Shown: one piece after another, positions 1 to 8,945 of the stretch | Numbering within the stretch: position 1 is the stretch's first letter | How the letters are laid out: the number at the start of each line of letters is the position of its first letter | Assembly: GCA_023461435.1 (NCBI GenBank) | Contig: JAEYLC010000044.1 | Span: 62,001-126,000 of the forward strand | Reading direction: 5' to 3' | DNA length: 64,000 bases | From: Bacillota bacterium | Lineage (GTDB): Bacteria > Bacillota > Clostridia > Christensenellales > SZUA-584 | Notes under the pieces: generated by a model | Told to the model about the DNA's origin: nothing | What the model saw: the letters and a program-made list of their open reading frames with translations, nothing else | The model's database searches: none | Program-made: the position numbers and the translations under genes

Positions 1-93
1 GGCGACTGCATTTATTTTGACCCGCAGCTTCCGCATTCTCAGGCGGCGGTGGGCGGCGCCGCGAAATTTATTACGATCATCAACGAAAAATAA
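1..93 (+). CDS. C-terminal end of a cupin-domain protein (partial; probably HTH-cupin regulator)
   Basis: The reading frame is open from the first base and ends at TAA 91-93, giving 30 residues. They read like the last strands of a cupin-2 barrel: a GDCIYFDPQLPHS stretch with a conserved His, then a hydrophobic strand FITII. In Clostridia this ending is typical of XRE-type regulators with a C-terminal cupin sensor, and these often sit directly upstream of an acyl-CoA synthetase, as here (13-base gap). The DNA-binding half lies outside the window, so the regulator role is inferred from the family and neighbour only. Confidence 0.6.
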   Translation, partial: GDCIYFDPQLPHSQAAVGGAAKFITIINEK

Positions 94-106
94 TTGGGGA
101 TAAAAT

Positions 107-1795
107 ATGAGTGAGATAATGAGCCGGTACTGCCCGCGCATCAAATTCGACTCCTATGAGGATTTCAAAGAAAACTATATCTGCAACGAGCCTGAGAGTT
201 TTAACTTTGCTTACGACGTCGTGGACGAATGGGCAAAAATCGATTCCGAGAAGCCCGCGCTTGTGTGGACAAACGACTTAGCCGAGATGAAGCGCTATAC
301 GTTTGCCGACATCAAAGCCCTGAGCGACCGCGCCGCGAACGTGATCGCGTCGTTCGGCATCAAAAAGGGCGATGTCGTGATGCTGATTTTAAAGCAGCGC
401 CCCGAAGTGTGGGTGTGCATGACGGCGCTGATGAAGCTCGGCGCGATCTGCATTCCTGCAAGCTATCAATTAACGCCGAAGGATATCGTTTACCGCTGCA
501 ACATCGCGAACGTCAAGATGCTGATCAGCGTGGATGAAGAAGAGGTGGTTCGCCACATCGGTATCGCGCGGCCCGAGTGCGAAACGCTGCAGACGCTGAT
601 CAGCGTGGGGACTGCCGTTCCCGAGGGTTTTATCAGCTTTGAAAGCGAGATGCAAAAGGCGGACGCTGTGTTTGCGTGCCCGGCCGGCAACGAAGCCGTG
701 GTGAATACCGACCCGATGCTGATCTATTTCTCGTCGGGCACGACGGGGATGCCCAAGATGGTCTGGCATGATTTCGCGTTCCCGCTCGGTCATATCGTGA
801 CGGCGAAATACTGGCAGTGCGTGCAGGACTACCGCGTGCATATGACGCAGACGGATTCGGGCTGGGCGAAATTCGCTTGGGGCAAGATATTCGGCCAATG
901 GATATGCGGCGCGGCGATCGGCGCGTACGACACCGAAAAATTCGTGCCGCACAAGCTGCTCGAGGCGCTGATGCGCATTCAGCCGACAACCTTTTGCGCG
1001 CCCGCGACGATATACCGCTATCTGATAAAGGAAGACCTCTCGGGCTACGATTTAAGCTTCATCGAGCACGCGAGCCTCGCGGGCGAGCCGCTGAACCCCG
1101 AGGTTTTCAGAAAGATCGAGGAACTGACCGGCCTCACGGTGCACGAAGGGTTCGGGCAGACGGAATCGTCCGTGCTGCTCGCGAACTTTCCGTGGGTCGA
1201 TATCAAGCCCGGTTCCATGGGCAAGCCGTCGCCGCTGTACAATATCGATCTGATCGATACGGACGGCAGCTCGTGCGAGGACGGCGTAGTCGGGTCGATC
1301 GTCGTGAAGGACACCGACAAAAAGCATCCGCTCGGGCTGTTTCACGGCTACTGGCAGGACCTTCAGACCACTTTGAAAAGCTGGCGGGACGGCATCTACA
1401 ACACGGGCGATATGGCGTGGCGCGACGCGGACGGGTATTTCTGGTTCGTGGGGCGCAACGACGACGTGATCAAATGCTCGGGCTACCGCATCGGGCCGTT
1501 TGAGGTGGAGAGCGTGCTGATCGAGCATCCGTCGGTGCTTGAATGCGCGGTGACGGCTGCGCCCGATCCCGTGCGCGGGCAGGTCGTGAAGGCGACCATT
1601 GTGCTCGCCAAAGGATATGAGCCGAGCGACGCGCTGGTGAAGGAGCTGCAGAACCATGTGAAAAAGACGACCGCGCCGTATAAATACCCGCGCATCGTGG
1701 AGTTTGTGGCGGCGCTGCCCAAAACCACGAGCGACAAGATACAGCGCAACGTGATCCGCCAGAGGGACAGCGAGAAAAACAATCAGGATAGTTGA
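107..1795 (+). CDS. AMP-forming acyl-CoA synthetase (acetyl/medium-chain type)
   Basis: A 562-residue member of the ANL adenylate-forming family, which activates a carboxylic acid with ATP to an acyl-AMP and transfers it to CoA in the cytosol. Visible motifs in order: the Ser/Thr-rich phosphate loop SSGTTGMPKMV near residue 208, GFGQTE near 347, YNTGD, the hinge GRNDDVIKCSGYRI near 447, and the C-terminal catalytic Lys in PKTTSDKIQR near 537-547. The usual Gly before that Lys is Asp here. Length and motif spacing fit the acetyl-CoA synthetase/medium-chain acyl-CoA ligase branch; the substrate cannot be read from sequence. It follows the cupin regulator by 13 bases, so it is probably controlled by it, and ends in a clear terminator. 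Confidence 0.9.
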   Translation: MSEIMSRYCPRIKFDSYEDFKENYICNEPESFNFAYDVVDEWAKIDSEKPALVWTNDLAEMKRYTFADIKALSDRAANVIASFGIKKGDVVMLILKQRPEVWVCMTALMKLGAICIPASYQLTPKDIVYRCNIANVKMLISVDEEEVVRHIGIARPECETLQTLISVGTAVPEGFISFESEMQKADAVFACPAGNEAVVNTDPMLIYFSSGTTGMPKMVWHDFAFPLGHIVTAKYWQCVQDYRVHMTQTDSGWAKFAWGKIFGQWICGAAIGAYDTEKFVPHKLLEALMRIQPTTFCAPATIYRYLIKEDLSGYDLSFIEHASLAGEPLNPEVFRKIEELTGLTVHEGFGQTESSVLLANFPWVDIKPGSMGKPSPLYNIDLIDTDGSSCEDGVVGSIVVKDTDKKHPLGLFHGYWQDLQTTLKSWRDGIYNTGDMAWRDADGYFWFVGRNDDVIKCSGYRIGPFEVESVLIEHPSVLECAVTAAPDPVRGQVVKATIVLAKGYEPSDALVKELQNHVKKTTAPYKYPRIVEFVAALPKTTSDKIQRNVIRQRDSEKNNQDS

Positions 1796-1798
1796 TTT

Positions 1799-1821
1799 AA
1801 GGCGGCTGAAAGCCGCCTTTT
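1799..1821 (+). terminator. Rho-independent terminator after the acyl-CoA synthetase
   Basis: AAGGCGGCT and AGCCGCCTT pair around a GAA loop and run into TTTT. It lies four bases past the synthetase stop codon. Confidence 0.85.
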
Positions 1822-1848
1822 CACATCCGCGACAGGGGAGGGGTTCAT

Positions 1849-2711
1849 CTGAGATCAAAGCTTATTATGTTATTTACCGTGCTGCTGTTCGTAGGGATAT
1901 CTGGCTGCGCGCCCGCCGCCGAAACCAAGCCGCTGCCGAGTCCTCCCGCGCCCACTGTGCAAACAGCAACGCCGACGCCGACATCGGTATCCGCGCCGAT
2001 TCCGACGACGCCGCCCGACGTGACGGAGACAATCTCGGCGACACCTGAACCGACAGCTACACCAAAGCCTTCGCCGTCGGCGACACCCGCCGACACAAAG
2101 ACTGACGACACGGTGACGATTGCCGAAGGGTTTTATTATATGAAGCTAAGCGACGGGATAAAAAAGCGCATCACGGGCATGAGCTATCCGGCTGACGACA
2201 AGGATATCGCCATCAGCTATGACGACCTGCGCTATATCAAAATCAGGCACTACGATTTTGAGGGCAATGTCAAAGAGGGAGAGCTCATTGTCAATAAAAA
2301 GCTCGCCAAAGAGGTCACGCAGATTTTTTACGAGCTCTATCAGGCGAAGTATCCGCTCGAATCGGTGCGGCTGGTGGATGATTTCGGCGAGCCGGGGGAC
2401 GATAACCTTTCGATGGCGGCAACAACACCTCCGCGTTTAACTACCGCAGGGTGACGGGCAGCAAGACGCTGTCGCGGCACAGTTACGGGGCCGCGATCGA
2501 CATCAACCCGAGGCTCAATCCATACATGGACGGAGACCGCATTGCGCCCGAAAACGGCGCGCAATACGCGGACCGCACCAAGGAATTTGCGGGCAAGATC
2601 GATCACGGCGACGCGTGCTACAAAATATTCATCGCGCACGGCTGGACGTGGGGCGGCGACTGGGACGGCGACAAGGACTATCAGCATTTCTCGAAGGATA
2701 TCGGATTTTAA
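1849..2711 (+). pseudogene. M15-family D-Ala-D-Ala carboxypeptidase-like lipoprotein, single-base frameshift
   Basis: Two overlapping frames make one protein of the peptidase M15 (VanY-like) type, which trims peptidoglycan stem peptides outside the membrane. The first frame (to 2454) has a lipoprotein signal with lipobox ISGC, then a Pro/Thr-rich linker from about residue 25 to 75. The second frame holds the catalytic zinc ligands: His and Asp in RHSYGAAIDINPR and a later His in YQHFS. Joining needs one extra base at about 2419-2421, where the code shifts from DDNLSMAA to NNTSAFNYRR. The only ATG (1867) leaves a signal peptide without positive charge; an in-frame CTG at 1849, six bases after a GGGGAGGGG box, would add RSKLI. 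Either a real inactivating indel or a sequencing error. Confidence 0.75.
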
Positions 2712-2718
2712 TAAAAAG

Positions 2719-2750
2719 TCAGCCGCAGTTGCTATTACGGCTGACTTCTC
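2719..2750. terminator. Bidirectional hairpin terminator between the M15 gene and the ABC permease
   Basis: GTCAGCCG (2719-2726) pairs with CGGCTGAC (2738-2745), followed by a T-rich stretch; on the other strand the A-rich run before 2719 becomes a T tract. It can serve both convergent genes. Confidence 0.7.
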
Positions 2751-2776
2751 TTATTTCTAAAATAAATCCCTGTCTG

Positions 2777-3823
2777 TTAAATGCTCCTGTATTTTCTCAG
2801 CGCGCGGATATTGAGCGCGAGGAACAGCGCGATAAACCCGAGCATGACGAGCAAATCCGGATAGATATCCGCAAAGCCCTGACTTTTCAGCATCACATTT
2901 CTCAGCGCGTCCGCGCCGTAAGAGAGCGGAAATATCTTCGCGAGATATTGCAGCACCACCGGCGTTTCACGCAGATTGAACAATCCGCAGAACAGCACCT
3001 GCGGAATGATCACGATCGGTATAAACTGAAACAGCTGAAACTCATTGCGCGCGAAGGCCGAGAACAGCGTGCCCATTGAGAGCGACGTGGCCGCGATGAT
3101 GAGGTTGATCAGCAGCACGAGAAAGAAATCGGTGCTCGTATGGATGCCGAGCACATACGTGAGAAACACCTGTATGATGATCGTCTGCAGCGCGGCGAAC
3201 GCGCCGAACCCAAAGAAATACCCGAGCACGAGCTGGCTTCTGTGAATCGACGTTGCCATCACGCGCTCGAGCGTGCCGCTGATGCGCTCGCGCAAAAACG
3301 CGATACCGGCCAGCAGGAATATCAAAAAGAAGACGATGAAGCCCATCATGCTCGGCGCGAGATAATCGAACTGCTCATAATCGTCACTGCCGTAGTAAAG
3401 CGTGATATCCGGCGATTCCTCAAATTTTCCGATCAGGCTCTCTGCGGCGGGAGGCAGCGAGGAGAGGTTCTTCTGCATAGCGTACACAGAAAACGCCCGC
3501 TGCACGAGCGATGAAACGGACGCGTCAGAGCCCTCCGCGACGTATTTATCACCGCTGATGTACCCGTCGCAGTCGCCCGACAGCAGTCGCTCGACTGCCT
3601 CGTCTTCGGTCGGCACGAGCGTGACGGCTGCGTAATCGCTGATCGCGTCAATCCCCGAATCGTCAGTGCCGACAATATCGATATTCACGGTGGATATGCC
3701 GGAGGCGAGCAGATAATAGAGCAGCGTCAGTATCAGCACAGGCGCCACAATCATGATCGCAAGCGTGCGCTTGTCTCCGTTGATCTGCCGGATCAAACGT
3801 CCCGCAACGATAAAGCTTTTCAT
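2777..3823 (-). CDS. ABC-2 type transporter permease
   Basis: A 348-residue membrane protein of the ABC-2 (YhgE/DrrB-like) exporter class. One membrane segment near residues 22-42 is followed by a roughly 120-residue extracytoplasmic region and then about five segments, starting around residue 155 and ending before a short basic tail (ALRKYRSI). It overlaps the upstream ATPase gene by four bases, so the two are translationally coupled and form the exporter. The substrate is unknown; similar TetR-controlled pairs export drugs, lipids or toxic hydrophobic compounds. Confidence 0.85.
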   Translation of the reverse strand: MKSFIVAGRLIRQINGDKRTLAIMIVAPVLILTLLYYLLASGISTVNIDIVGTDDSGIDAISDYAAVTLVPTEDEAVERLLSGDCDGYISGDKYVAEGSDASVSSLVQRAFSVYAMQKNLSSLPPAAESLIGKFEESPDITLYYGSDDYEQFDYLAPSMMGFIVFFLIFLLAGIAFLRERISGTLERVMATSIHRSQLVLGYFFGFGAFAALQTIIIQVFLTYVLGIHTSTDFFLVLLINLIIAATSLSMGTLFSAFARNEFQLFQFIPIVIIPQVLFCGLFNLRETPVVLQYLAKIFPLSYGADALRNVMLKSQGFADIYPDLLVMLGFIALFLALNIRALRKYRSI

Positions 3824-4551
3824 GACGGCAGACCTCCTTTCGCGGCGGCTTCAATAAATGCCGCTTCGATGGTTCCCTGCGCGGTCAAAGCTCTGATGGC
3901 CTGCGGGGCGCCGTTCTGAATCATCCTGCCGTCCCGTAAAAGTATCAGCCGGTCGCATTTATCCGCTTCATCCATCACATGTGTGGTGACGATGATCACC
4001 TTGCCAAGGCTTTTAAGCCGTTGGAACTCGGCCCAGAACAGCTCGCGCAGCACGGGATCGATGCCGACGGTGGGCTCGTCGAGCACGATCACATCCGGGT
4101 CGCCGATCAGCGCGGCGGACAGCGAAAGCCGCCGCTTCATGCCGCCCGAATAATGCGCCGTCTTTTTGTTCTTGTCTTTAGAAAGATCGACGAGACCGAG
4201 CAGTGCGTGGGCCTGAGCGAGCGCGTCAGGCTTTGACAGACCCTTAAGCCGCCCGAAGAACACGAGGTTTTGCAAACCGGTGAGATCCTCGTAGAGCGCG
4301 TCCTGCTGGGCCATATAGCCGATGCTGTCCATCAGCTGCAGGTTCGGTATCCTCGTCCCCTTGATATCAACCTGGCCGCCGCTGAGCCCGATGGCGCCGA
4401 TCAGGCATTTGACGAGCGTGGTTTTGCCCGACCCGGAAGGGCCGAGCACGCCGAGTATTTCGCCCGGATCGACGCTTAAATCGATACCCTTTAATACCGG
4501 CTCGCTGCCAAATTGCTTTGTGACGCTTTTTGCCTCAATGATGTGCATCAT
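3820..4551 (-). CDS. ABC transporter ATP-binding protein (ABC-2 exporter)
   Basis: A 243-residue nucleotide-binding subunit. Walker A is GPSGSGKT near residue 39, the signature is YSGGMKRRLSLS near 135, and Walker B is VIVLDEPTVGIDP near 155, with a downstream switch His in TTHVMDEAD. It resembles the CcmA/DrrA branch that drives ABC-2 permeases. It sits between its TetR regulator (overlapping by 17 bases) and its permease (overlapping by 4), so all three are one operon read leftward. Confidence 0.9.
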   Translation of the reverse strand: MMHIIEAKSVTKQFGSEPVLKGIDLSVDPGEILGVLGPSGSGKTTLVKCLIGAIGLSGGQVDIKGTRIPNLQLMDSIGYMAQQDALYEDLTGLQNLVFFGRLKGLSKPDALAQAHALLGLVDLSKDKNKKTAHYSGGMKRRLSLSAALIGDPDVIVLDEPTVGIDPVLRELFWAEFQRLKSLGKVIIVTTHVMDEADKCDRLILLRDGRMIQNGAPQAIRALTAQGTIEAAFIEAAAKGGLPS

Positions 4552-5185
4552 TCTTCCATCCTTTCATTGCGAAGTTTAAAAACATTCTCACGTCGTTTTG
4601 GGCATTGTCCATGCTGCCGGTGAACAGGCTGTATGAAATGATAAACCCGAACAGCTGGTTAAACAGTATATCGGCGGTCATGTCGTTTGATATCTCACCG
4701 CGCCGCTGGGCAGCCACGAGCAATTGCGACACATACATTTTGATTGCGGGCACGAGGCTGTCATTGAGCTGTTTCAACAGCTTGGGGCGGTGTACCACCT
4801 CGGGCAGCACCGATTTAAAAAACAGCCTGTTTTTGTGCATGATCGAAAGCCTGTCGAGCAGTATGACAGACAGTATTTCATCAACGGTTGAATCCTTCTT
4901 TTCCTCGAGTATATCGCGGATGGGCTTTTCAAGCTTGGGCTGAATCACCTTGATCATGAGCGGCACCATTTTTTCGAGTATCGCGCCTTTGCTGGGGAAA
5001 TACCGGAATATTGTTCCTTCGGCGATACCGGCCTTTTCCGCGATCTCCTTTGTCTTCGTGCTTTCGAAGCCCTTTTCAGAAAATATCTGTATCGCCGCGT
5101 TGATGATCCGAACCTCTTTGTCCGGGCAGTTTTCCGTATAGTCGCTTATATTCTGCCGAAAATCGTAGTCGTTATTCTGATCCAT
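4535..5185 (-). CDS. TetR/AcrR family repressor of the ABC-2 exporter operon
   Basis: 216 residues from the ATG at 5185, which follows GGAGGTG at good spacing; a longer frame to 5236 would start inside the operator and promoter. The N-terminal helix-turn-helix is recognisable (IFSEKGFESTKTKEIAEKAG, then GTIFRYFPSKG). The C-terminal ligand domain shows no specific match I can name. It heads the exporter operon, and an 18-bp palindrome lies between its -10 box and start codon, so it very likely represses itself and the transporter until an exported ligand binds. Confidence 0.9.
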   Translation of the reverse strand: MDQNNDYDFRQNISDYTENCPDKEVRIINAAIQIFSEKGFESTKTKEIAEKAGIAEGTIFRYFPSKGAILEKMVPLMIKVIQPKLEKPIRDILEEKKDSTVDEILSVILLDRLSIMHKNRLFFKSVLPEVVHRPKLLKQLNDSLVPAIKMYVSQLLVAAQRRGEISNDMTADILFNQLFGFIISYSLFTGSMDNAQNDVRMFLNFAMKGWKNDAHH

Positions 5186-5202
5186 GAATTCACCTCCAGA
5201 AA

Positions 5203-5250
5203 TGAGTGAGCACTCAGTCATTATTATAATCCGCAACGTATGTTTGTCAA
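5203..5250 (-). promoter_or_regulatory. Promoter and TetR operator of the exporter operon
   Basis: On the minus strand TTGACA (5250-5245) and TATAAT (5228-5223) are 16 bases apart. Immediately downstream lies TGAGTGAGCACTCAGTCA (5203-5220), an 18-bp imperfect palindrome of the TGAGTGA/TCACTCA class commonly bound by TetR repressors. Its position just after the -10 box suits repression of its own operon. Confidence 0.8.
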
Positions 5251-5288
5251 TACTTGAAATAAAGAATCGTTATCGCGAAATTCTGTGG

Positions 5289-5294
5289 TATAAT
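5289..5294 (+). promoter_or_regulatory. Extended -10 promoter of the aldolase-family gene
   Basis: TGGTATAAT ends at 5294, about 70 bases before the start codon. No good -35 box is seen at 17 bases, but the TG extension can compensate. Confidence 0.5.
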
Positions 5295-5363
5295 GCTTTT
5301 GTTTGATCCGAAAAAAGTCCGCAAAAAACAAAGCATTTTATATAGCTGAAAATGGAGGCTTTT

Positions 5364-6650
5364 ATGCGATTTGAACTGCTTCATCCCGCCGATCAGCTCG
5401 TCATGATGATGAACCGTATCTATTACCGCGGCATGACCACGACGTCGGGCGGCAACCTGTCGATCAGGGACGAAAACGGCGATCTTTGGATCACGCCGGG
5501 CGGTATCGATAAGGGAACGCTCACGCACGACGACATCATGCAGGTGAAGCCGGACGGCACCATCATCGGACGCCACCGCCCGTCGGTGGAATACCCGTTC
5601 CACCAGTCGGTATACCGCCGCCGCAGCGATATCAAAGCGGTGCTGCACGCGCACTCGCCCGGCCTTGTGTCTTACAGCATTGTGCGCCAGATACCGCCCG
5701 TGAACCTGATTCCGAATATCAGATTGATCTGCGGCAATATATCCATCGCGCCGTACGCGGTGCCGGGCAGCGAGCAGCTGGGCGAGAATATCTCCGCCGA
5801 GTTCGACAAGGGCGCTGACGTGGTGATGATGGAGAACCACGGCGTGGTGATCGGGGCGAAGGATATTTTTAAGGCGTTTATGGCGTTTGAAACGCTCGAA
5901 TCGTGCGCGCTGCTCAGCACCAATGCACTGAGGCTCGGGGCGCTCAAAACGCTGAGCCCTGAGCTGATGGATGTATCGACAAAGAAGAACGCCGAGATGG
6001 ATGAGTTCGCGCCGGATGTGCATACGAGCGAGGAAAACGCGCAGCGCCGTGATTTGATCAAGCTGATTCACCGCTCTTACGAACAGGGGCTGTTTACAAG
6101 CACCCAAGGGACGTATTCCGCGCGTCTGAGCGACGGTTCGTTTCTGATCACGCCGTACGGCATGGACAGGAAGTATCTTGAGCCGGAGAATCTTGTGCTG
6201 ATCAGGGACGGCAAAAAGGAAACGGGCAAGCTGCCGAGCCGTTCGGTGCAGCTGCATCAGGAGATTTACGAGCGCCGCAGCGATATCGGCTCCGTGCTGA
6301 TGGCCCATCCGCCGAATATCATGTCGTTCGCTGTGACGGAGACGGTGTTTGATCCGCGTACGATTCCGGAGAGCTACATTTTGCTGCGGGAAACGGTGAA
6401 GGTGCCTTTCGGCATGAGTTACCGCCAGCCCAAAAAGACGGCGGGGCTGCTTAGCGCCAAAACGCCTGTTCTCATCTGCGAGAACGACTGCGTGATCGTG
6501 ACGGGCAGCAGCCTCTTAAACGCCTTCGACAGGCTCGAGGTCGCCGAGTTTACCGCGAAATCCGTCATCGCGTCGCGCAGCCTTGGCAATATCGTGCATA
6601 TCGGTGATGCGGAAATCGGGGAAATCAATGAAGCGTTTCATTTGGAATGA
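5364..6650 (+). CDS. Tandem class II aldolase/adducin-domain protein
   Basis: 428 residues from the ATG at 5364; the ATG at 5352 lies within the GGAGG box (5354-5358) and is not used. The protein holds two class II aldolase/adducin domains in a row (about 1-200 and 220-428). The first keeps the family's zinc-site motifs: GGNLS, HAHSP and ENHG. The second keeps the fold markers (TQGTYSARL, ITPYGMDRK) but has MAHPPN with one His and ENDC in place of ENHG, so its metal site looks lost. Single-domain relatives are fuculose- or ribulose-phosphate aldolases and epimerases, so a sugar-phosphate lyase role for the first half is plausible; the substrate is unknown. Monocistronic with its own terminator. 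Confidence 0.85.
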   Translation: MRFELLHPADQLVMMMNRIYYRGMTTTSGGNLSIRDENGDLWITPGGIDKGTLTHDDIMQVKPDGTIIGRHRPSVEYPFHQSVYRRRSDIKAVLHAHSPGLVSYSIVRQIPPVNLIPNIRLICGNISIAPYAVPGSEQLGENISAEFDKGADVVMMENHGVVIGAKDIFKAFMAFETLESCALLSTNALRLGALKTLSPELMDVSTKKNAEMDEFAPDVHTSEENAQRRDLIKLIHRSYEQGLFTSTQGTYSARLSDGSFLITPYGMDRKYLEPENLVLIRDGKKETGKLPSRSVQLHQEIYERRSDIGSVLMAHPPNIMSFAVTETVFDPRTIPESYILLRETVKVPFGMSYRQPKKTAGLLSAKTPVLICENDCVIVTGSSLLNAFDRLEVAEFTAKSVIASRSLGNIVHIGDAEIGEINEAFHLE

Positions 6651-6676
6651 TGGGATATGAACATAGGTGACAACGA

Positions 6677-6702
6677 AAGACAGCCGCGGGCTGTCTTTTT
6701 TT
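6677..6702 (+). terminator. Rho-independent terminator after the aldolase-family gene
   Basis: AAGACAGCC and GGCTGTCTT pair around GCG and are followed by a run of T. Confidence 0.85.
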
Positions 6703-6733
6703 GTCTCCGTTTAAAGAGTCGATTACGCCGCGT

Positions 6734-6786
6734 TTACATTTTGAAAACAGAACGATGCGGCTTTGATAACCGTTTTGTGATACAAT
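6734..6786 (+). promoter_or_regulatory. Promoter/operator A of signalling module 1 (response regulator 1)
   Basis: TTACATTTTGAAAACAG (6734-6750) starts a series of 11-bp units ending in GA (6734-6744, 6745-6755, 6756-6766), followed by an extended -10, TGATACAAT (6778-6786), with no matching -35. The first 17 bases match site B upstream of lipoprotein 1 at 16 positions. Phased repeats ahead of a lone -10 are typical of OmpR-family activation. Confidence 0.65.
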
Positions 6787-6819
6787 CGATTCAGGAATAA
6801 TATGTTATGAGGGATCCGC

Positions 6820-7476
6820 ATGACGAGAATTTTGATCATCGAGGATAACAAAGCGATATCAAATCTGATCTGCATGAATCTGTCGGTTGTGGGATACGAT
6901 ACGCGGCCCTTGCTCGATGGGCTCGAAGCGGCAGACGTCATTCACAGCGAGGAGCGTTTTGATTTGGCCATTGTGGATGTGATGCTGCCCGGCTGCGATG
7001 GTTTCGATTTGCTGCCGCTGCTGAGTGAGCGCGGTATCCCCGCGATATTTCTGACCGCAAAAAACGACATCGAATCCAAGGTGCGCGGGCTTAGGAGCGG
7101 TGCTGAGGATTACATCGTGAAGCCGTTTGAAATACTTGAGCTGCTTGTGCGCATCGAAAAGGTGTTGGCGCGGCGCGGCTGCGCCCAAGACGTGCTGTTG
7201 CTCGGAAAAATTGAAATATATATTGAGGAAAGAGTGGTTACGCTCGAAGGACAGCCGATCTATTTAAAGCCGCAGGAGTTTGATCTGCTGGTGGCGCTCG
7301 CCAAGAACAAGAATATCGCGATGTCGCGCGAGAAGCTGCTGGCGCAGGCATGGGGAATCGATTTTATGGGCGAAACACGCACAGTGGACGTGCATATTGC
7401 CCAACTGCGCAAAAAAACGGGGCTCGCCATCACCACGGTACCGAAAATCGGCTACCGGCTGGAGTCGGAATCATGA
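6820..7476 (+). CDS. OmpR-family response regulator 1
   Basis: 218 residues: a receiver domain (1-115) with the acidic pair EDN near the N-terminus, the phospho-acceptor Asp in AIVDVMLPG (near 51) and the conserved Lys in YIVKPFE (near 104), then a winged-helix DNA-binding domain ending in VPKIGYRLE. It overlaps the kinase gene by four bases (ATGA), so the two are co-translated. The regulator probably binds the 11-bp repeats in front of its own gene and in front of the downstream lipoprotein gene. It is close to response regulator 2 at 10640, pointing to a module duplication. Confidence 0.93.
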   Translation: MTRILIIEDNKAISNLICMNLSVVGYDTRPLLDGLEAADVIHSEERFDLAIVDVMLPGCDGFDLLPLLSERGIPAIFLTAKNDIESKVRGLRSGAEDYIVKPFEILELLVRIEKVLARRGCAQDVLLLGKIEIYIEERVVTLEGQPIYLKPQEFDLLVALAKNKNIAMSREKLLAQAWGIDFMGETRTVDVHIAQLRKKTGLAITTVPKIGYRLESES

Positions 7477-8945
7477 AGCTGTCTAAAAAGTTGCCGCTCT
7501 ATTCCGTGGCGCTGACGGCGCTCGCCGTCATTCTCTGCTGCACAATACTGCTTGTGACAACCGCAAACAATTCAATAGAAGGTGCTGTAAAAAGCGGCAT
7601 CACCGAGCTCAAGATGCTCGATAACGCGTTTAACGCGGAGATGAAAGCGATGGCGGAAAATAATTCGTCTCTTTCGGATACCGCAAAGCGCGCTCTTATT
7701 TTGTATGTGTTCCGAAAATACACGGATACCTCGGTGAGCGGTTCGAGCTATATTTTGACGGACACAGTTCAGACGATGTACAACGAGAGCCCGATAGACC
7801 CAAAGCCCTTGCTCCCAAAGCTGAAAACCGGCAGCGCCAGCGGTGTTAACGGAAAAAACAGCGAGAATGAGCTTTGGCCCGGCGTGGTTGCGGAGCTGGA
7901 TGGAAGGTTGTTTGCGGTGGCCGGTCATTGGAGCGACGATTTCGGCAAAATTGACTTTGATCATGAAATTTTTCTTGTGCGGGATATCACGGATGTTTAC
8001 ATTGGCATCACGCAAATGGCTGTGCGCTTTGCGGGCATTGCGCTGGCGACGGTTTTCTTTAGCGCTCTGCTCATGATTATGCTTGTACGGCGCATGCTGC
8101 GCCCGCTCGGTTTGCTGCGGGAAAGCGCCGCCGCTCTTGCAAACGGGCGATATGACAGCCGGATCGATGTGAAGGGCAGGGATGAAATCGCGGCGCTGGC
8201 GCAGAGCTTTAACATGATGACGGACGCGATCGTCGGGCACATTGACGCCTTGAAGGACACGGCGGAGCAGCGCATGCTGCTGCTCGCGGCATTGACACAC
8301 GAGCTCAAAACGCCGATGACGGCGATCATCGGCTATTCGGAAGCGCTGATGCGCGTGCGCCTCAGCAAAGCGCAGCGGGAGGAGTCTGTCCGGTATATTC
8401 ACAGCGAGTGCAAACGCATCGAACGGTTGGCGCAAAAGATGATGCAGCTCATCGTGCTGCACGGCGGACAGCCCGCCGAATTCACGCTGCAGCCCGTTCA
8501 AAGGCTGTTTGAAGCCGTGGAAAAGACGTTGCGCGCCATCGCGGAGGAAAGCGGCATCGCGCTTGCGTTTTCTGCGGATAAGGCGTCCGGGCATGTCATG
8601 GATATCGATATGATGGCGAGCGTGCTGATCAATCTGTTTGACAACGCGCGCAAAGCGGGCGCAAAGCGCATTGACATTTCGGCGGGCAGAGACAGCCTCC
8701 GCGTCAGCGACGACGGGACGGGTATCGCGCCGCACGAGATTAAAAAGATTACGCAGCCGTTTTACATGGCTGACAAATCGCACAGCCGGTCGGAAGGCGG
8801 CAGCGGGCTCGGGCTCACGCTCTGCGAGATGATAACCGCTGCGCACCACGCCGTTTTGCATATTGAGAGCGAGATCGGCAAGGGCACAACTGTGACCATC
8901 ATTTTTAGCAAATTACATTTTGATAACAGCGTGAAGAATACTTGA
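7473..8945 (+). CDS. Sensor histidine kinase 1
   Basis: 490 residues from the ATG overlapping the regulator stop codon. Order: membrane segment at about 8-30, an extracytoplasmic sensor of about 145 residues without a domain I recognise, a second membrane segment at about 180-200, HAMP, the dimerisation domain with phospho-His in LTHELKTPM (near 276), then the ATPase domain with N box NLFDNARKAG, DDGTGI and GGSGLGLTLC. It should phosphorylate regulator 1. The promoter for the following lipoprotein lies partly inside its 3' end (site B from 8913). Confidence 0.93.
   Translation: MKLSKKLPLYSVALTALAVILCCTILLVTTANNSIEGAVKSGITELKMLDNAFNAEMKAMAENNSSLSDTAKRALILYVFRKYTDTSVSGSSYILTDTVQTMYNESPIDPKPLLPKLKTGSASGVNGKNSENELWPGVVAELDGRLFAVAGHWSDDFGKIDFDHEIFLVRDITDVYIGITQMAVRFAGIALATVFFSALLMIMLVRRMLRPLGLLRESAAALANGRYDSRIDVKGRDEIAALAQSFNMMTDAIVGHIDALKDTAEQRMLLLAALTHELKTPMTAIIGYSEALMRVRLSKAQREESVRYIHSECKRIERLAQKMMQLIVLHGGQPAEFTLQPVQRLFEAVEKTLRAIAEESGIALAFSADKASGHVMDIDMMASVLINLFDNARKAGAKRIDISAGRDSLRVSDDGTGIAPHEIKKITQPFYMADKSHSRSEGGSGLGLTLCEMITAAHHAVLHIESEIGKGTTVTIIFSKLHFDNSVKNT

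Noticed and set aside
5247..6308. 353-residue open frame on the minus strand
   Set aside because: Antisense to the aldolase-family gene; composition is His/Arg-rich and no fold is visible.
7572..8861. 429-residue open frame on the minus strand
   Set aside because: Antisense to sensor kinase 1, a shadow of the coding frame.
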